A DNA stretch of 64,000 nucleotides, taken from NCBI GenBank assembly GCA_963757335.1, contig CAVWRJ010000021.1, positions 248,001 through 312,000 on the forward strand, read 5' to 3'. This stretch comes from DASQPA01 sp963757335. Lineage in GTDB: Bacteria; Acidobacteriota; Thermoanaerobaculia; Multivoradales; UBA5704. The notes beneath the pieces were generated by a model. It ran no database searches, was not told the DNA's origin, and was given only the letters and a program-made list of their open reading frames with translations. Shown one piece after another: positions 8,794-18,478 of this stretch. How positions within the stretch are numbered: the stretch's first letter is position 1; each line of letters begins with the position of its first letter. The translations under genes were made by a program, and so were the position numbers.

Positions 8794-10359
8794 ATGGCCA
8801 CGGCAGAAGGGGCGGTGCCCGCGGTCTCCAAAGAGGGCGGTGAGCCGGCACCGCCCTCCACCGTCGTGATCTTCGGCGCCACCGGCGACCTCACCAAGCG
8901 GAAGCTCATCCCCGCTCTTTTCAACCTGGCGGCGGGCGGGCTCCTCCCCGACGAGTTCGCGATCGTCGGTTTCGGTCGCACCGAGATGAGCAGCGAGCAG
9001 TTCCGCGATCACCTGCGGGAGGACCTGGCGCGCTTCGCCACCCGCGAGGTCGACCCCGGCCTCGCGGACTGGCTGCTCGGCCGGATCTACTACACCTCTG
9101 GCAACTTCAAGGACTCGGCCTCCTACGAGCGCCTGGAGAGCACGATCCAGAAAGCCGAAACGGAAAAGAAGACGGGCGGCGCGCGCCTCTACTATCTGGC
9201 GACGCCGCCCAACTTCTTCGCCGACATCGTCGAGCACCTGGGCGAAGCGAAGATGGCGAACGAGCCCGAGGGCAGCTTCCGGCGGGTGATCATCGAGAAG
9301 CCGTTCGGTCACGACCTCGAATCCGCCGAGCTCCTGAACCACCAGATCCGCGAGGTCCTCTCAGAAAAGCAGATCTACCGGATCGATCACTACCTCGGCA
9401 AGGAGACGGTCCAGAACATCATGGCCTTCCGGTTCGCCAACGGCATTTTCGAGCCGATCTGGAACCGGCGCTACATCGATCACGTGCAGATCACCGTCGC
9501 CGAGAGCGTCGGCGTCGAGGATCGCGGCACCTACTACGAGAGCGCCGGCGCGCTCCGCGACGTGCTGCAGAACCACGTCTTCCAGCTCCTCGCCTTCGTC
9601 GCCATGGAGCCGCCGATCTCGTTCGCCGCCGACATCGTGCGCGACGAACGGGTGAAGGTCTTGAAAGCCTTCCACCCCATGAGCCCCGAGGACGTGCTGC
9701 GAAACGCCGTCCGCGGCCAGTATGGCGAAGGGGTGATCGACGGCGAGCGCTCCCGCGCCTACCGCGCCGAGACCGACGTCTCGCCGCACTCGACGACCGA
9801 GACCTACGCCGCGCTCAAGGTGTACATCGACAACTGGCGCTGGGCGGACGTACCGTTCTACCTGCGGACCGGCAAGCGCATGCCGCGGCGGGTGACCGAG
9901 ATCGCCATCCAGTTCAAGCGCGCGCCGCACATGCTCTTCCGCGAGACGACGGTCGAGAGCTTGAACCCCAACCTTCTCGTCCTTCACATTCAACCCGACG
10001 AGGGCGTGTCGCTCCGCTTCGACGCCAAGATCCCCGGCCCGAAGATGGCGCTGGACACGGTGAAAATGGATTTCGAGTACGGGGACTATTTCGGCTCGAC
10101 GCCGCAGACCGGGTACGAGACGCTCCTCTACGACTGCATGCAGGGCGACTCGACGCTCTTCCATCGGAGCGATGTGGTCGAGGCGAGCTGGGAGGCGGTG
10201 ACGCCGGTCCTGGATGTCTGGAAGACGCTCGTGCCGCGCAACTTCCCCAACTACCCCGCGGGGAGTTGGGGCCCCAAGGAGGCCGACGATCTGATCCAGC
10301 GCGACGGCCGGCAGTGGCGCACGCCACGGCCGCGACCCAAGAAAGATAAGGACTGCTGA
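8794..10359 (+). CDS. zwf: Glucose-6-phosphate 1-dehydrogenase
   Basis: Converts glucose 6-phosphate to 6-phosphogluconolactone with NADP reduction. The 521-residue protein has the coenzyme motif FGATGDLTKRKLIPAL, the EKPFGHDLESA stretch and the substrate-site signature RIDHYLGKETVQN. The length is normal for the family. Its stop shares one base with the pgl start (TGATG), which indicates tight coupling. The middle gene of the gnd-zwf-pgl operon, it supplies the substrate for pgl, whose product feeds gnd. Confidence 0.97.
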   Translation: MATAEGAVPAVSKEGGEPAPPSTVVIFGATGDLTKRKLIPALFNLAAGGLLPDEFAIVGFGRTEMSSEQFRDHLREDLARFATREVDPGLADWLLGRIYYTSGNFKDSASYERLESTIQKAETEKKTGGARLYYLATPPNFFADIVEHLGEAKMANEPEGSFRRVIIEKPFGHDLESAELLNHQIREVLSEKQIYRIDHYLGKETVQNIMAFRFANGIFEPIWNRRYIDHVQITVAESVGVEDRGTYYESAGALRDVLQNHVFQLLAFVAMEPPISFAADIVRDERVKVLKAFHPMSPEDVLRNAVRGQYGEGVIDGERSRAYRAETDVSPHSTTETYAALKVYIDNWRWADVPFYLRTGKRMPRRVTEIAIQFKRAPHMLFRETTVESLNPNLLVLHIQPDEGVSLRFDAKIPGPKMALDTVKMDFEYGDYFGSTPQTGYETLLYDCMQGDSTLFHRSDVVEASWEAVTPVLDVWKTLVPRNFPNYPAGSWGPKEADDLIQRDGRQWRTPRPRPKKDKDC

Positions 10360-11129
10360 TGGTACCCGGACGCTCGATCGAAATCTTGGAAGACAAAGAG
10401 TCGCTGACCCGCGCGGCGGCGGCCGCTCTTACCGCCCGCGCGGCGACCGCCGTCGCCGCGCGCGGCGTCTTCACCCTCGTCCTCTCCGGCGGCTCGACCC
10501 CGCGCGATCTCTTCGCTCTCCTGGCCGATCCGAACGAACCGTTCCGCACCCGCCTGCCGTGGCAGAAGATCCACTTTTTCTGGGGCGACGAGCGCCACGT
10601 CGCTCCCGATCATCCCGACAGCAACTACCGGATGGCGAAAGAGGCGATGCTCGATTCTCTGGAGATCCCGGCTGCGAACGTCCATCGCATCCACGGCGAA
10701 AACCCCGACGCTGCTGCCGCGGCGGCCGACTACGAGAAAGAGCTGCGGACGTTCTTCCAACTCGAAGCGGGAGGGAGTGGAATCCTGCCGCGCTTCGATC
10801 TCGTGCTTCTCGGTCTCGGCCCCGAGGGCCACACGGCGTCGCTCTTCCCCGGCTCGCCAGCGCTCCACGAGCGCGAGCATTGGGTCGTCGCGCCGTGGGT
10901 CGAAAAGTTCAACACCTTCCGCATCACCCTGACCCCGCCGGTGCTCAACCGCGCCGCGGCGGTGCTCTTCCTCGCCGCCGGCGACGAGAAGGCCGACGCG
11001 CTCCACGCCGTGCTCGAAGAGGTCGGCGACGCCGATCTCTACCCCGCGCGCATCGTCCGGCCCGAGGAAGGCGACCTCCTCTGGCTGATCGATCGCGCGG
11101 CGGCCAAGAAGCTGTCCGCGAGCGTCTGA
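10359..11129 (+). CDS. pgl: 6-phosphogluconolactonase
   Basis: Hydrolyses 6-phosphogluconolactone to 6-phosphogluconate, the step between the two dehydrogenases encoded upstream. The 256-residue protein is the DevB/SOL type: LSGGSTPRDLFALL, FWGDERHVAPDHPDSNY and GLGPEGHTASLFPGSP are all family signatures. The start shares a base with the zwf stop. The gene ends the operon; a 164-bp gap with a short perfect hairpin near 11258-11275 separates it from the convergent histone-like gene. Confidence 0.96.
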   Translation: MVPGRSIEILEDKESLTRAAAAALTARAATAVAARGVFTLVLSGGSTPRDLFALLADPNEPFRTRLPWQKIHFFWGDERHVAPDHPDSNYRMAKEAMLDSLEIPAANVHRIHGENPDAAAAAADYEKELRTFFQLEAGGSGILPRFDLVLLGLGPEGHTASLFPGSPALHEREHWVVAPWVEKFNTFRITLTPPVLNRAAAVLFLAAGDEKADALHAVLEEVGDADLYPARIVRPEEGDLLWLIDRAAAKKLSASV

Positions 11130-11293
11130 TTCCTTTTTAGTTCCGTTCGGGGATGCGCTGCCGACTTTCGCCGGCAAGCTCGTTTCAGGGAGTGGGGTAC
11201 CGCGGGGAGTTTCTTGTACCGGAGGGCGACACGAAAGGGGCTGCTGGTCTTTCGAGCCGCCCTCTCTCGAGAGGGCCGCTACTTCCGAGCTAC

Positions 11294-11659
11294 TTACTTG
11301 GCGGACTTCTTCGCGGCCGTGGTCTTCTTGGCCGCGGGCTTGGCAGCCACGGTCTTCTTGGCCGCTGCGGGCTTGGCCGCCGCGGTCTTCTTAGCAGCCG
11401 CCGGCTTGGCGGAGCTGGTCTTCTTAGCAGCCGCCTTCGGAGCAGCAGCCTTCGGAGCAGCAGCCTTCGGAGCAGCGGCCTTGGACGCCGCCGCTTTCGG
11501 AGCCGCACTCTTTTTGGCAGCAGCGGCCTTCGGAGCCGCGGTCTTTTTCGCCGCAGCCTTCGGCGCAGCCTTGGGAGCCGAGGCTTTCTTTGCGGCCGGC
11601 TTGGCCGCGGTGGTCTTCTTGGCGGGGGTCTTCGAAGCGCTCTTCGTTGCCGTAGCCAT
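11294..11659 (-). CDS. Histone H1-like, lysine/alanine/proline-rich DNA-binding protein
   Basis: A 121-residue protein made almost only of Ala, Lys, Pro, Ser and Thr, with repeated AAPKA, AAKKT and AKPAAKK units. Such tails resemble eukaryotic H1 C-termini and bacterial Hc1/AlgP-like proteins, which bind DNA non-specifically and compact the nucleoid. No globular domain is present. The ribosome site AGGAG lies six bases before the ATG and a good sigma-70-like promoter is visible upstream. The coding DNA is itself a set of 15-bp near-repeats, so copy number probably varies between strains. Function in this organism is inferred from composition only. Confidence 0.8.
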   Translation of the reverse strand: MATATKSASKTPAKKTTAAKPAAKKASAPKAAPKAAAKKTAAPKAAAAKKSAAPKAAASKAAAPKAAAPKAAAPKAAAKKTSSAKPAAAKKTAAAKPAAAKKTVAAKPAAKKTTAAKKSAK

Positions 11660-11712
11660 GATCTCTCCTTTCGATCTTTTGCCCAGTCCACTGGGCGATG
11701 GGTATGGCGCCG

Positions 11713-11741
11713 AGGTTACGCCACAAGATCTAGGGTGTCAA
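11713..11741 (-). promoter_or_regulatory. Sigma-70-type promoter for the histone H1-like gene
   Basis: On the minus strand a perfect -35 TTGACA (11741-11736) is followed by a 17-bp spacer and TAACCT as -10 (11718-11713). It points at the histone-like gene with an expected leader of about 45 nt. This was found by eye and is unproven. Confidence 0.55.
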
Positions 11742-12024
11742 GAATTTCCGTACTCCAGGAGTGGTATGGCGCAATCGCGCCGCAACATTGGCGGCTACCG
11801 CAAGGCGTTGGGTGAGGCATGAGGAGCGAGTCAGCCATCTTGTGGCGAGGGTGAGGCTGGCCACTCAAGGACGAGGTGAGGTGCGAGAAAAGCGAGGCGG
11901 AATGGGGGTTTTGGCGCCGTCGCGGTTCTCGGAAGAGAGGTCCTCGCGAGCGGCCTCTGGTGCTGAGGCTTCACGAACCGCGCGAGCGTTCTAGACTGGA
12001 GGCGAGCTTTTCCGAGGTCCTTTC
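11742..12024. other. Intergenic region, no gene recognised
   Basis: Between the histone-like promoter and the DUF4440 start I see no convincing coding sequence, RNA gene or terminator. It should hold the promoter of the DUF4440 gene, but no clear -35/-10 pair stands out. Confidence 0.5.
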
Positions 12025-12501
12025 ATGAGAAGCCAATTTTTCTGCCGCACCCTCTTTTTGGTGGCCGTGACCTTCTCGTGCGCAAGGCTGGGTGCTGCTT
12101 TGACGCAGCGCACCGCGGCCTCCGATCGTCAGGCGCTGGTCGCGCTCGAGACCGAGTGGGCCGTCGCGCACGACGCCGCGACCCTCGACCGCATCCTCGC
12201 ACCCGACTTCATCCACCCAGTATCCGCGGGGGTTTTCCTGACCAAGGCGGAGCATATCGACTGGGTGACGAAGCATCTTCCGTCGGCGGATCGCAAGCTG
12301 CGCTTCGACCGCTTGGACGTTCGGCTGTACGGCGATGTCGGGATCGTGACCGGCATGGTCGTGGCGAGCGATGGAGGAGGCAAGGAGTTGGATCGGAGTG
12401 TGTTCACCGACGTCTTCGCCTATCGCGAGGGGCGGTGGGAGGCGGTCAATGCTCAGGAGAACCGGGTGGAGGGGCGGGGGCGAAGAGAAGGTCCTATCTG
12501 A
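12025..12501 (+). CDS. Exported DUF4440 / NTF2-like protein
   Basis: A 158-residue protein with an N-terminal signal peptide (MRSQFFCRTLFLVAVTFSCA, with a Cys that could be a lipobox-like site) followed by a cystatin/NTF2-like DUF4440 domain. The domain pattern is LVALETEWAVAHDAATLDRILAPDF, a mid-domain LDVRLYGDVGIVTGM and the final strand VFAYREGRWEAVNAQE (each shown in part). DUF4440 proteins are small barrels that bind unknown ligands or act in polyketide-like enzymes. Its 3' end overlaps the convergent NACHT-LRR gene by eight bases. Expression and role are unknown. Confidence 0.8.
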   Translation: MRSQFFCRTLFLVAVTFSCARLGAALTQRTAASDRQALVALETEWAVAHDAATLDRILAPDFIHPVSAGVFLTKAEHIDWVTKHLPSADRKLRFDRLDVRLYGDVGIVTGMVVASDGGGKELDRSVFTDVFAYREGRWEAVNAQENRVEGRGRREGPI

Positions 12502-15500
12502 CGATTTCCAGATGGGGCAAGCCCTCCACCGGAGAAAAATCGGAAACCCGGGTTGGGTAGAGGATGAGTCTTTGCAGAGAGCTGAGTCCTGCGAGAGGCG
12601 CGAGGTCTGAGACTTCGGTTCCGGAGAGGTAGAGCTGTTGCAGGGAGCTGAGACCTGCGAGAGGCGCGAGGTCTGAGACCTCGGTTCCGGAGAGGTAGAG
12701 CTGTTGCAGGGAGCTGAGTCCTGCGAGAGGCGTGAGATCTGAGACTTGACGGGCTAAGAAGAGGTAGAGCTGTTGCAGTGAGGTGAGTCTTGCGAGAGGC
12801 GTAAGGTCTGAGACCTCGGTTTCGGCGAGGTAGAGCTGTTGCAGGGAGGTGAGTCCTGCGAGAGGCGCGAGGTCTGAGACCTGGGTTCCGGAGAGGTCGA
12901 GCTGTTGCAGGGAGGTGAGTCCTGCGAGAGGCGCGAGGTCTGAGACCTGAGTTCCGGCGAGGTCGAGCTGTTGCAGGGAGGTGAGTCCTGCGAGAGGCGC
13001 GAGGTCTGAGACCTCGGTTCTGGAGAGGTCGAGCTGTCGCAGGGAGGTGAGTCCTGCGAGAGGCGCGAGGTCTGAGACCTGGGTAAAGGAGATGCTGAGC
13101 TGTTGCAGGGAGGTGAGTCCTGCGAGAGGCGCGAGGTCGGAGACCCCGGTTCCGGAGAGGTCGAGCTGTTGCAGGGAGCTGAGTCCTGCGAGAGGCGTGA
13201 GATCGAAGATCTGCGACCTTATCCCGTCATGCAGGTATCCACCCATCAAAAGCCTTCTCTGTACTTCGGGTAGGATCAGCGGATTAAATGCCTGCGCCAG
13301 CTCCGAGAGTACCGTGACGCGCTTTTCAGAAGAATACCCCTCTAAGGCTAAGCGCGCCTGAGGCGTTCCGATCAGACGCAGAGCGCGGACGCACGCGGCT
13401 GCCTGCCGAGCAGAGAGACCTTTGCTGAGTTGCAGATAAGGCACCATGACATCGCCACCAGTCGCAAGGTCTTCAGCATCTCCCATGCTGGTCGGTGGGA
13501 AGAGTTCCTGCGCGAGTCCCTCGATCCGCTGTTCGAGATCTGGTCGCAGGAAGAGGGCCGCAGCGCGGCAGCGAAGGGCGAGGAGTTGCAGAGTACGGCG
13601 AGAGGTTGGCGCATTTCCGAGAACGGGTCGTCGCCCTTTCCCCATAGGTGCACGATCCTCTGTCGCGAGGAGCCGTTCGACGATATCGCTCGCGAAGCCC
13701 TGCTTCTTCGTCGTCACCGCGAACAGGATGACCCTCTGCCACGTCGGATCGAGCGCCTGCTTAGCCAGCCGGCCCGCATCGCCGGCTTCTGCGAATTTCT
13801 CGGCACCAAGGAATTCCTTGAAGGTGTTGTGGATGAAATCAAGCGAGCCAGGTCGGGCCTCCCGCAGCATGCCGCTGCGCTCGACTAAGCTGCCCAGGAC
13901 CTCTCTCGATTCCTCTTCGGCATGCCCGGGGAACTGCCGGAGGACCTCAGCAACCTTCAGGCGGGCACGTTCGTAGGCCACCGAAGACTCCTCGTTCTCG
14001 ACCATGTAGTACGCCAACTCCCGCACGATCGCCCTCTTCTGCTCGTAGCTCAAGCACCGGTAGCTCTCCGGAAATTGACTGAGGTCGAGCCCGCTCTCGC
14101 GCTCGCGGCGGTGGAGCAGCATGTGGCAGAGGGCTTCGCACAGCTCGGCTTGGCTCTCCGGCAGCTTCCGGTGCCGGTCGCGATGGAGGGCGCAGATCAT
14201 GGCGCAGAGGAGCGGGTTTGTCGCCAGCCGTGCGATGGGCGGGTTCGCGGGCAGTTGTAGTTTGAGCCTCTTCGGCAAGCTGGCCGAAGTCCTCCGCCTT
14301 CTTCCCGATCCGGCGGAGCTCTTCGGCAACGGCTTCATGCCACTTTTCGATAAACCGGGCGCGGTCCAAACCGGACAAGGGATTGACCCGTGCGTCGCGA
14401 AAGCCTTCGCTGGCCAACCAGCCCGACGGCACGCCCAAAGGGCGCGTGCTCACCAGGAGGTAGTTTCCCGGATAGGCGCGGACGATGGCCGAGATCTCGT
14501 TGCCGACCGTAGTGCGGTGGGCATTGGGTACTTCATCTACACCGTCGAAGAGCAGGAGAGCGCGGCCCGCCCGCAAGACCGAGAGCACCCACTCTGCTGG
14601 CGGAGTGCCGATCTCCTGGGCGATGAGTTCGGGGAAGTCGTCAGGCTTCGGGAGTCTCCCGGCCTGGCAGTCGCGGAGACGGATCAGGAACGGGACACAC
14701 GAGCGCCAGCTGTGTTCGGCCGTCTCCGATAGGGAGGATCGCCGGTTCTTTCCTTGAGCCGCCTGGATCGCGATCCAGCGGAACAGTGTGCTCTTGCCGC
14801 TTCCGGCCTCGCCGCGAAGCACCAGCCGGCCGGCTCCTGGCGCAAGGCTGTCCAGCACGGACTCTACGGGTGCGGATTCTCCCTCGCTTTCCTCAGTGTC
14901 CTGAGGACCGGTTTCCAACTGAAGCGAGATGGAGGCGACCGTCAGGGCTCTTGCTCGAATCCGGCTGAATGTCGACACCGAAGAGCTCAAGAAAATCAAG
15001 GTTTCGGATAACCTCCAGCCGGTAGTCGGACTCGTACTTCTGATTCCCGGGATCGCGCTCCTGCGTCGCCACCCAGGCTTCGATGTGCTCGACCCGGCGG
15101 GCGGTCTGTTCCACGATATCGCCGAGATGGCTGAGGCGCTTCAAGCTCTCGGCCACGGCAGCCTTCTCGAAGCGGGGGAGCTGGGCCGCGATTTCGACCA
15201 AGTAGCGCACGGCTTCCGCCAGCACTCGGTCGTAGAACTCCTCTTCCGCGGCCGAGAACTGACCCTGGGGAAGGGGGCGCGCGGCGCGTAGCTCGGCAAG
15301 AAGCTTTGTCGGATCGAGATCCTTCCCGACGAGAACCTCCGGCGAGATCTTGCCGTCGAGGGTCGCCTCGACCTCGGCCGTCACGGCCGCGACAACGATA
15401 CCGCCATGGTTGTCGGCGTCCTCAAAAAGAGGGAGGAGCTGGGCGGCGATGCGTTCGCCGAGCCCCTCGAAGACTCGGGAGGCGTCACGCCGGGCAAAGA

Positions 15501-15636
15501 GGCTCTCGATCTGACCCTTACCGATGTCGGTCAGATCGTCGCCGAACACCTCGCCTGGCCGGCCGAGGTAGGTCTTGAACAGGAACTTGGCGAGGCGCGT
15601 CCCTAACTTGACGAGCAGGGTCTCTGAGAAAGCCAC
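12494..15636 (-). CDS. Bacterial NLR-like protein: N-terminal helical domain, NACHT ATPase, leucine-rich repeats (two frameshifts)
   Basis: Repaired at two frame breaks, this encodes about 1046 residues. A GTG start at 15636 behind AGGGGGA is preferred. The N-terminal 230 residues are helical and end in FLELFGVDI, typical of the domain preceding bacterial NACHTs. The NACHT ATPase shows Walker A LRGEAGSGKST, Walker B LLLFDGVDEVP and the later LATNPLLCAMICALHR motif. The C-terminus is ten leucine-rich repeats of 22 residues (LAGLTSLQQLDLSGTQVSDL shared pattern). Frame breaks lie at about 14955-14961 (GVDIQPD to RARALTVAS) and 14259-14265, each consistent with one extra base. NACHT proteins (bNACHT) are known antiphage sensors; here the role is inferred. 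It could be a pseudogene. Confidence 0.85.
12505..13225. repeat. 66-bp tandem repeats encoding the LRR array
   Basis: About eleven units of 66 bp, each giving a 22-residue LRR. Neighbouring units are nearly identical in DNA, sharing GGCGCGAGGTCTGAGAC and GAGCTGTTGCAGGGAG, with differences mainly in the codons of the xLxLSxT face. One unit (about 12745-12770) carries an extra residue (LYLFLARQ). This looks like recent unit duplication. Confidence 0.9.
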
Positions 15637-15727
15637 GAATCCCCCTGTACGATGACGGGTGTATGCGACTGCGAGCGAGCAGCCCCGCCGTTCCACGATG
15701 CCGGACTTGTCAGCCACATTATGTACT

Positions 15728-15808
15728 GAGATCACTGGAGCGCAGCGAAGGACTCGTCGGGGAAGCGCCGCACCCCCGCCCAGATCCTTCGCGGTGCTCA
15801 GGATGACG
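15728..15808. repeat. Interspersed inverted repeat of the 'STAKDL' kind
   Basis: The two arms (15730-15753 and 15782-15807) are imperfect inverted copies of a sequence around CTGAGC(G/A)CAGCGAAGGAT. Translated, such repeats give the ILSTAKDL peptide that often appears in spurious bacterial hypothetical proteins. I read it as a non-coding dispersed repeat, not part of the NACHT gene. Confidence 0.6.
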
Positions 15809-15898
15809 GTAGGAACGGTCGGCGCGAACCACACCGGGATCAGAATCCATCCGTTGAACACACTACGGTAGCGTTTGGGCGCTGAGCGCCAGGCGGCG

Positions 15899-16061
15899 GT
15901 CGCTGTCCCTCGGCTGGCGACGATCGCGAGCTTAGCGGGAATCGCTGCCCTTCGGCTGGCGACGACCGCGAGCTTAGGGGCAGTCGCTGCCCCTCGGCTG
16001 GCGATGATCGTGAGCTTAGGGGGAGTCGCTGCCCTTTGGTTGGCGATGACCGTGAGCTTAA
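15899..16061. repeat. 42-bp tandem array, left part (interrupted by the IS)
   Basis: Three full 42-bp units begin at 15899, 15941 and 15983, and a fourth is cut after 37 bp at 16061. The shared sequence is GTCGCTGCCC(C/T)TCGGCTGGCGA followed by CGAGCTTAGGGG. The other five bases of the cut unit are at 18077-18081, on the far side of the insertion sequence. In the minus reading frame it gives a 14-residue repeat but there is no sign of a real gene. Confidence 0.9.
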
Positions 16062-18072
16062 CCCAACTTCCACGCTTTGCGGCATAAAGTATTGAGCCAT
16101 AAGGATCCACAGTTGACTTTCGTCACTATTCTGGGTTGGGCAGCCAGGTTTTGACGGGGGCCATGACCTCGTGGGGAATGCCGAGGGTGTCGTAGATGAG
16201 CTGATGCTGCTTCTCCGGATTCGTGCCTTTCCGGATCCGGAGAAGTTGACCACATGGCGTCGGCAGCACTGCGGTGACCACCTGGTGGGTGGAGAGCTGC
16301 TGGCGCAAGGTCGCCCACGAGGTGTGTATCTTTTTCCGCAGAAAGCTGGTCTCGATCGAGATCAAGAGGTGATAGGCCAACACGCAGAGAAAGATGTGGG
16401 TCTGCACTCGGTTCTGGAGCTGATGGAAGATCGGGCGTTCCCGGAGCGGACTTTTGAGATCGCGAAACGCATTCTCGACTCGGGTCAATAGAATGTAGAT
16501 CCGCCAAGCCTCTTCGGTGTCGAGATCCTTACGATCCGTTTTAAGCAGATAGGCGCCATCCATGCGAAGAGCCCTGGCCTTGGCCTCGGTCTCTTCTTGC
16601 CAGATCAGCTTCCAGGGGCCAGGATCGAAGCTGAGCCGGTAATACCGGGCCACACGAGGATAGCGCTCCTTCAGGCGGCCGATGGCCTCATAGACTTGCG
16701 CTTCCCCGATCCGTTTCTTGGCAACTCGCGCCTGGAGACGATCCAGGTCAGCCAGGAGGCGCTTCTCCTGTTTTTCGCGAATCGCCCGATCCTTGGCTTG
16801 GCGCCCCTCGCTTCGACACAGAATGTAGAGATGATCGGCGGTCTCGAGCCGTTTGACCCAAACCTGGGACTTTTTCTGCGCCGGGTTGTCGGCGAGGGCT
16901 CTCGCAGGACTTCCTGCCAGCCCTGCTCTTGCTCGAGATCGTCGAGCCATTGCAGGCGCTCCGATTGACGGCAGGCAACCACGTAGTGATGGCCGCAGGC
17001 TTGAATCTGCTGGAGATTTTCGTCGAAGGCCATGCCACGGTCCACGATCACCGTGCCTCCACCCTTGCGCCCAGTACGTTGCTCCAGGATCTGCAGCATC
17101 TCGTCGACCGACGATCGGTCTTGGCGATTGCCATCGAAGACCTCGTGGGCCTTGGGAAAGCCTTCCCGGTCGAGCACTAGGCCGATGACGACCTGTTTGC
17201 AATCAGGTCGCTGATCGCGTGAATAGCCGCGTCGGGCTTGAGGATTGCTCTCGCATTTGCCCTCGAAGTAGGTCGAGGTCAGATCGTAAAGGTAATAGCT
17301 GTCATCCAGATTGAAAAGACTTTTCTCCCGCTTCGCCAGAGCCGCCTCGATCTTGCCTCGGTTCGGGTGCAGGCGATCCAGATTGCGATAGAGGGCTTCG
17401 TCAGTGAGCTCCCGCAGGTCCACCCCCAAAATATCGCCCAGCGCCGTGCGCCGGACCCAATCCGGCATTGCATGTTCCGAGCACGGAGCCACCAGGCGAT
17501 TCAAAACCATGACCTCGGTGAGACGCCGAGCCTTGGGCGAAAGGCCCACCTCAAGCAGAGTGTCGTCGATTCCCAGACGCAGCCACATTTGGTGGCCCAC
17601 ATGGACAGGTCCCGCCTCGCGCGCCTCTTCCTGGCGCAACTGATCCGTGTGCACGGACACGAGATCCTGGCGGTTGGTCGCGGTACGGACACGGTTCACA
17701 ACCTCGGTGACCAACGGGGCCTGAGCCCTCAGCGAGGTTTGCCCCGCAAGCGCCGCCTCGACTTGGCCGATCAGGCCCGGCCACTTGCTCTTGGGCCCCG
17801 GCGACAGGGGACCCTGTGAGCACAGGGTCCGGAGTCGCTGCCCCTGAGGAGTGGTCACCGTCTCCACTACCAGGTAGTTGGTGTAGGTCTTGTCCTTGTA
17901 CCGCTTGACGGTCTTGCGGATGAACACAAGGCTTCTATACCAGAAACTCGAAGGCCCTGGTTTCGTCACTATTTCCGTGAATCGGCGATCCCGCCTCTCG
18001 AAGAATCAACAACTTACAGCCACGAAGCCACCGAAATCGGCCTCCTCGGAACCGGAGACTGTGGAAGTTGGG
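16062..18072. mobile_element. Insertion sequence, IS4-superfamily (IS1634-like), 2011 bp
   Basis: Ends are 12-bp perfect inverted repeats, CCCAACTTCCAC at 16062-16073 and GTGGAAGTTGGG at 18061-18072. They are flanked by the direct repeat TTAA (16058-16061 and 18073-18076). Removing the element and one TTAA rejoins a repeat unit of exactly 42 bp, so both borders and the target duplication are well supported. The single transposase gene fills nearly the whole element. Confidence 0.92.
16126..17927 (-). CDS. IS1634-like DDE transposase (frameshifted)
   Basis: About 600 residues after repairing one break. The start at GTG 17927 (FIRKTVKRYKDKTYTNYL) matches usual family N-termini; an in-frame GTG at 17969 is possible. 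Catalytic-domain features include LYDLTSTYFEG, QVVIGLVLDREGFP, VIVDRGMAF and a late Y-(2)-R-like region near RVENAFRDLKSPL. The frame changes at about 16880-16895, between EVLREPSP and NPAQKKSQVWVK, consistent with one missing base. A run of five A near there allows slippage in principle, but family members are normally read in one frame, so I favour mutation or an assembly error. Confidence 0.88.
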
Positions 18073-18181
18073 TTAAGGGCAGTCGCTGCCCTTCGGCTGG
18101 GGACGACCGCGAGCTTAAGGGCAGTCGCTGCCCCTCGGACGGCGACTACCGCGAGCTTAGGGGGAGTCGCTGCCCTTCGGG
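18073..18181. repeat. 42-bp tandem array, right part
   Basis: Starts with the TTAA duplication and the last five bases of the interrupted unit, then full units at 18082-18123 and 18124-18165 and a decaying partial unit. Same consensus as the left part. The array therefore held about six full units before the insertion. Confidence 0.88.
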
Positions 18182-18478
18182 TTCGGACGCCCAGGCGGCT
18201 GCACTGGTCGGGCGGTGTGAAGGTTTCGGTGAGTCGTGAGCAGCGCGCGGAGGTCATCCGGCGCCGCACGGGACGCGTGAAGAGGGCGGCTAGATGAGGG
18301 AGGTTTTACTACCGCGAGCTTCCCCCCTCCTTTCCTCCCCCTGACCCAACCGCCTCCCGCCCAGGGGGGAGAGACGCGAGATCGAGGCGTTCGTGGGCTT
18401 GGCCAAGCGGCTGGAAGTGCGAGTGGGCCGGCGCCAGTTCTCCAAGGAAGTGCAGGGCTTGCTGGTCTCCGGGGGGTT
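18182..18478. other. Region without a supported gene
   Basis: Short open stretches end at 18297 (VSREQRAEVIRRRTG) and at 18481 (EIEAFVGLAKRLEVRVG) on the plus strand. Neither has a start codon with a ribosome site or a recognisable domain. They may be remnants of small genes, possibly the missing partner of the HicB-like gene, but I cannot show that. Confidence 0.4.

Noticed and set aside
11258..11275. Intrinsic terminator between pgl and the histone-like gene
   Set aside because: A short perfect hairpin (GCCCTCT-CTCG-AGAGGGC) is present but no T-run follows on either strand.
15637..16110. Extension of the NACHT protein N-terminus to 16110
   Set aside because: This stretch translates the 42-bp array and the STAKDL repeat. 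A GTG with a good ribosome site at 15636 begins the helical domain.
16860..16900. Programmed -1 frameshift in the transposase
   Set aside because: Only five A are present and not in the standard slippery phase. The two halves fit best at a different point, and other genes in the window show similar breaks.
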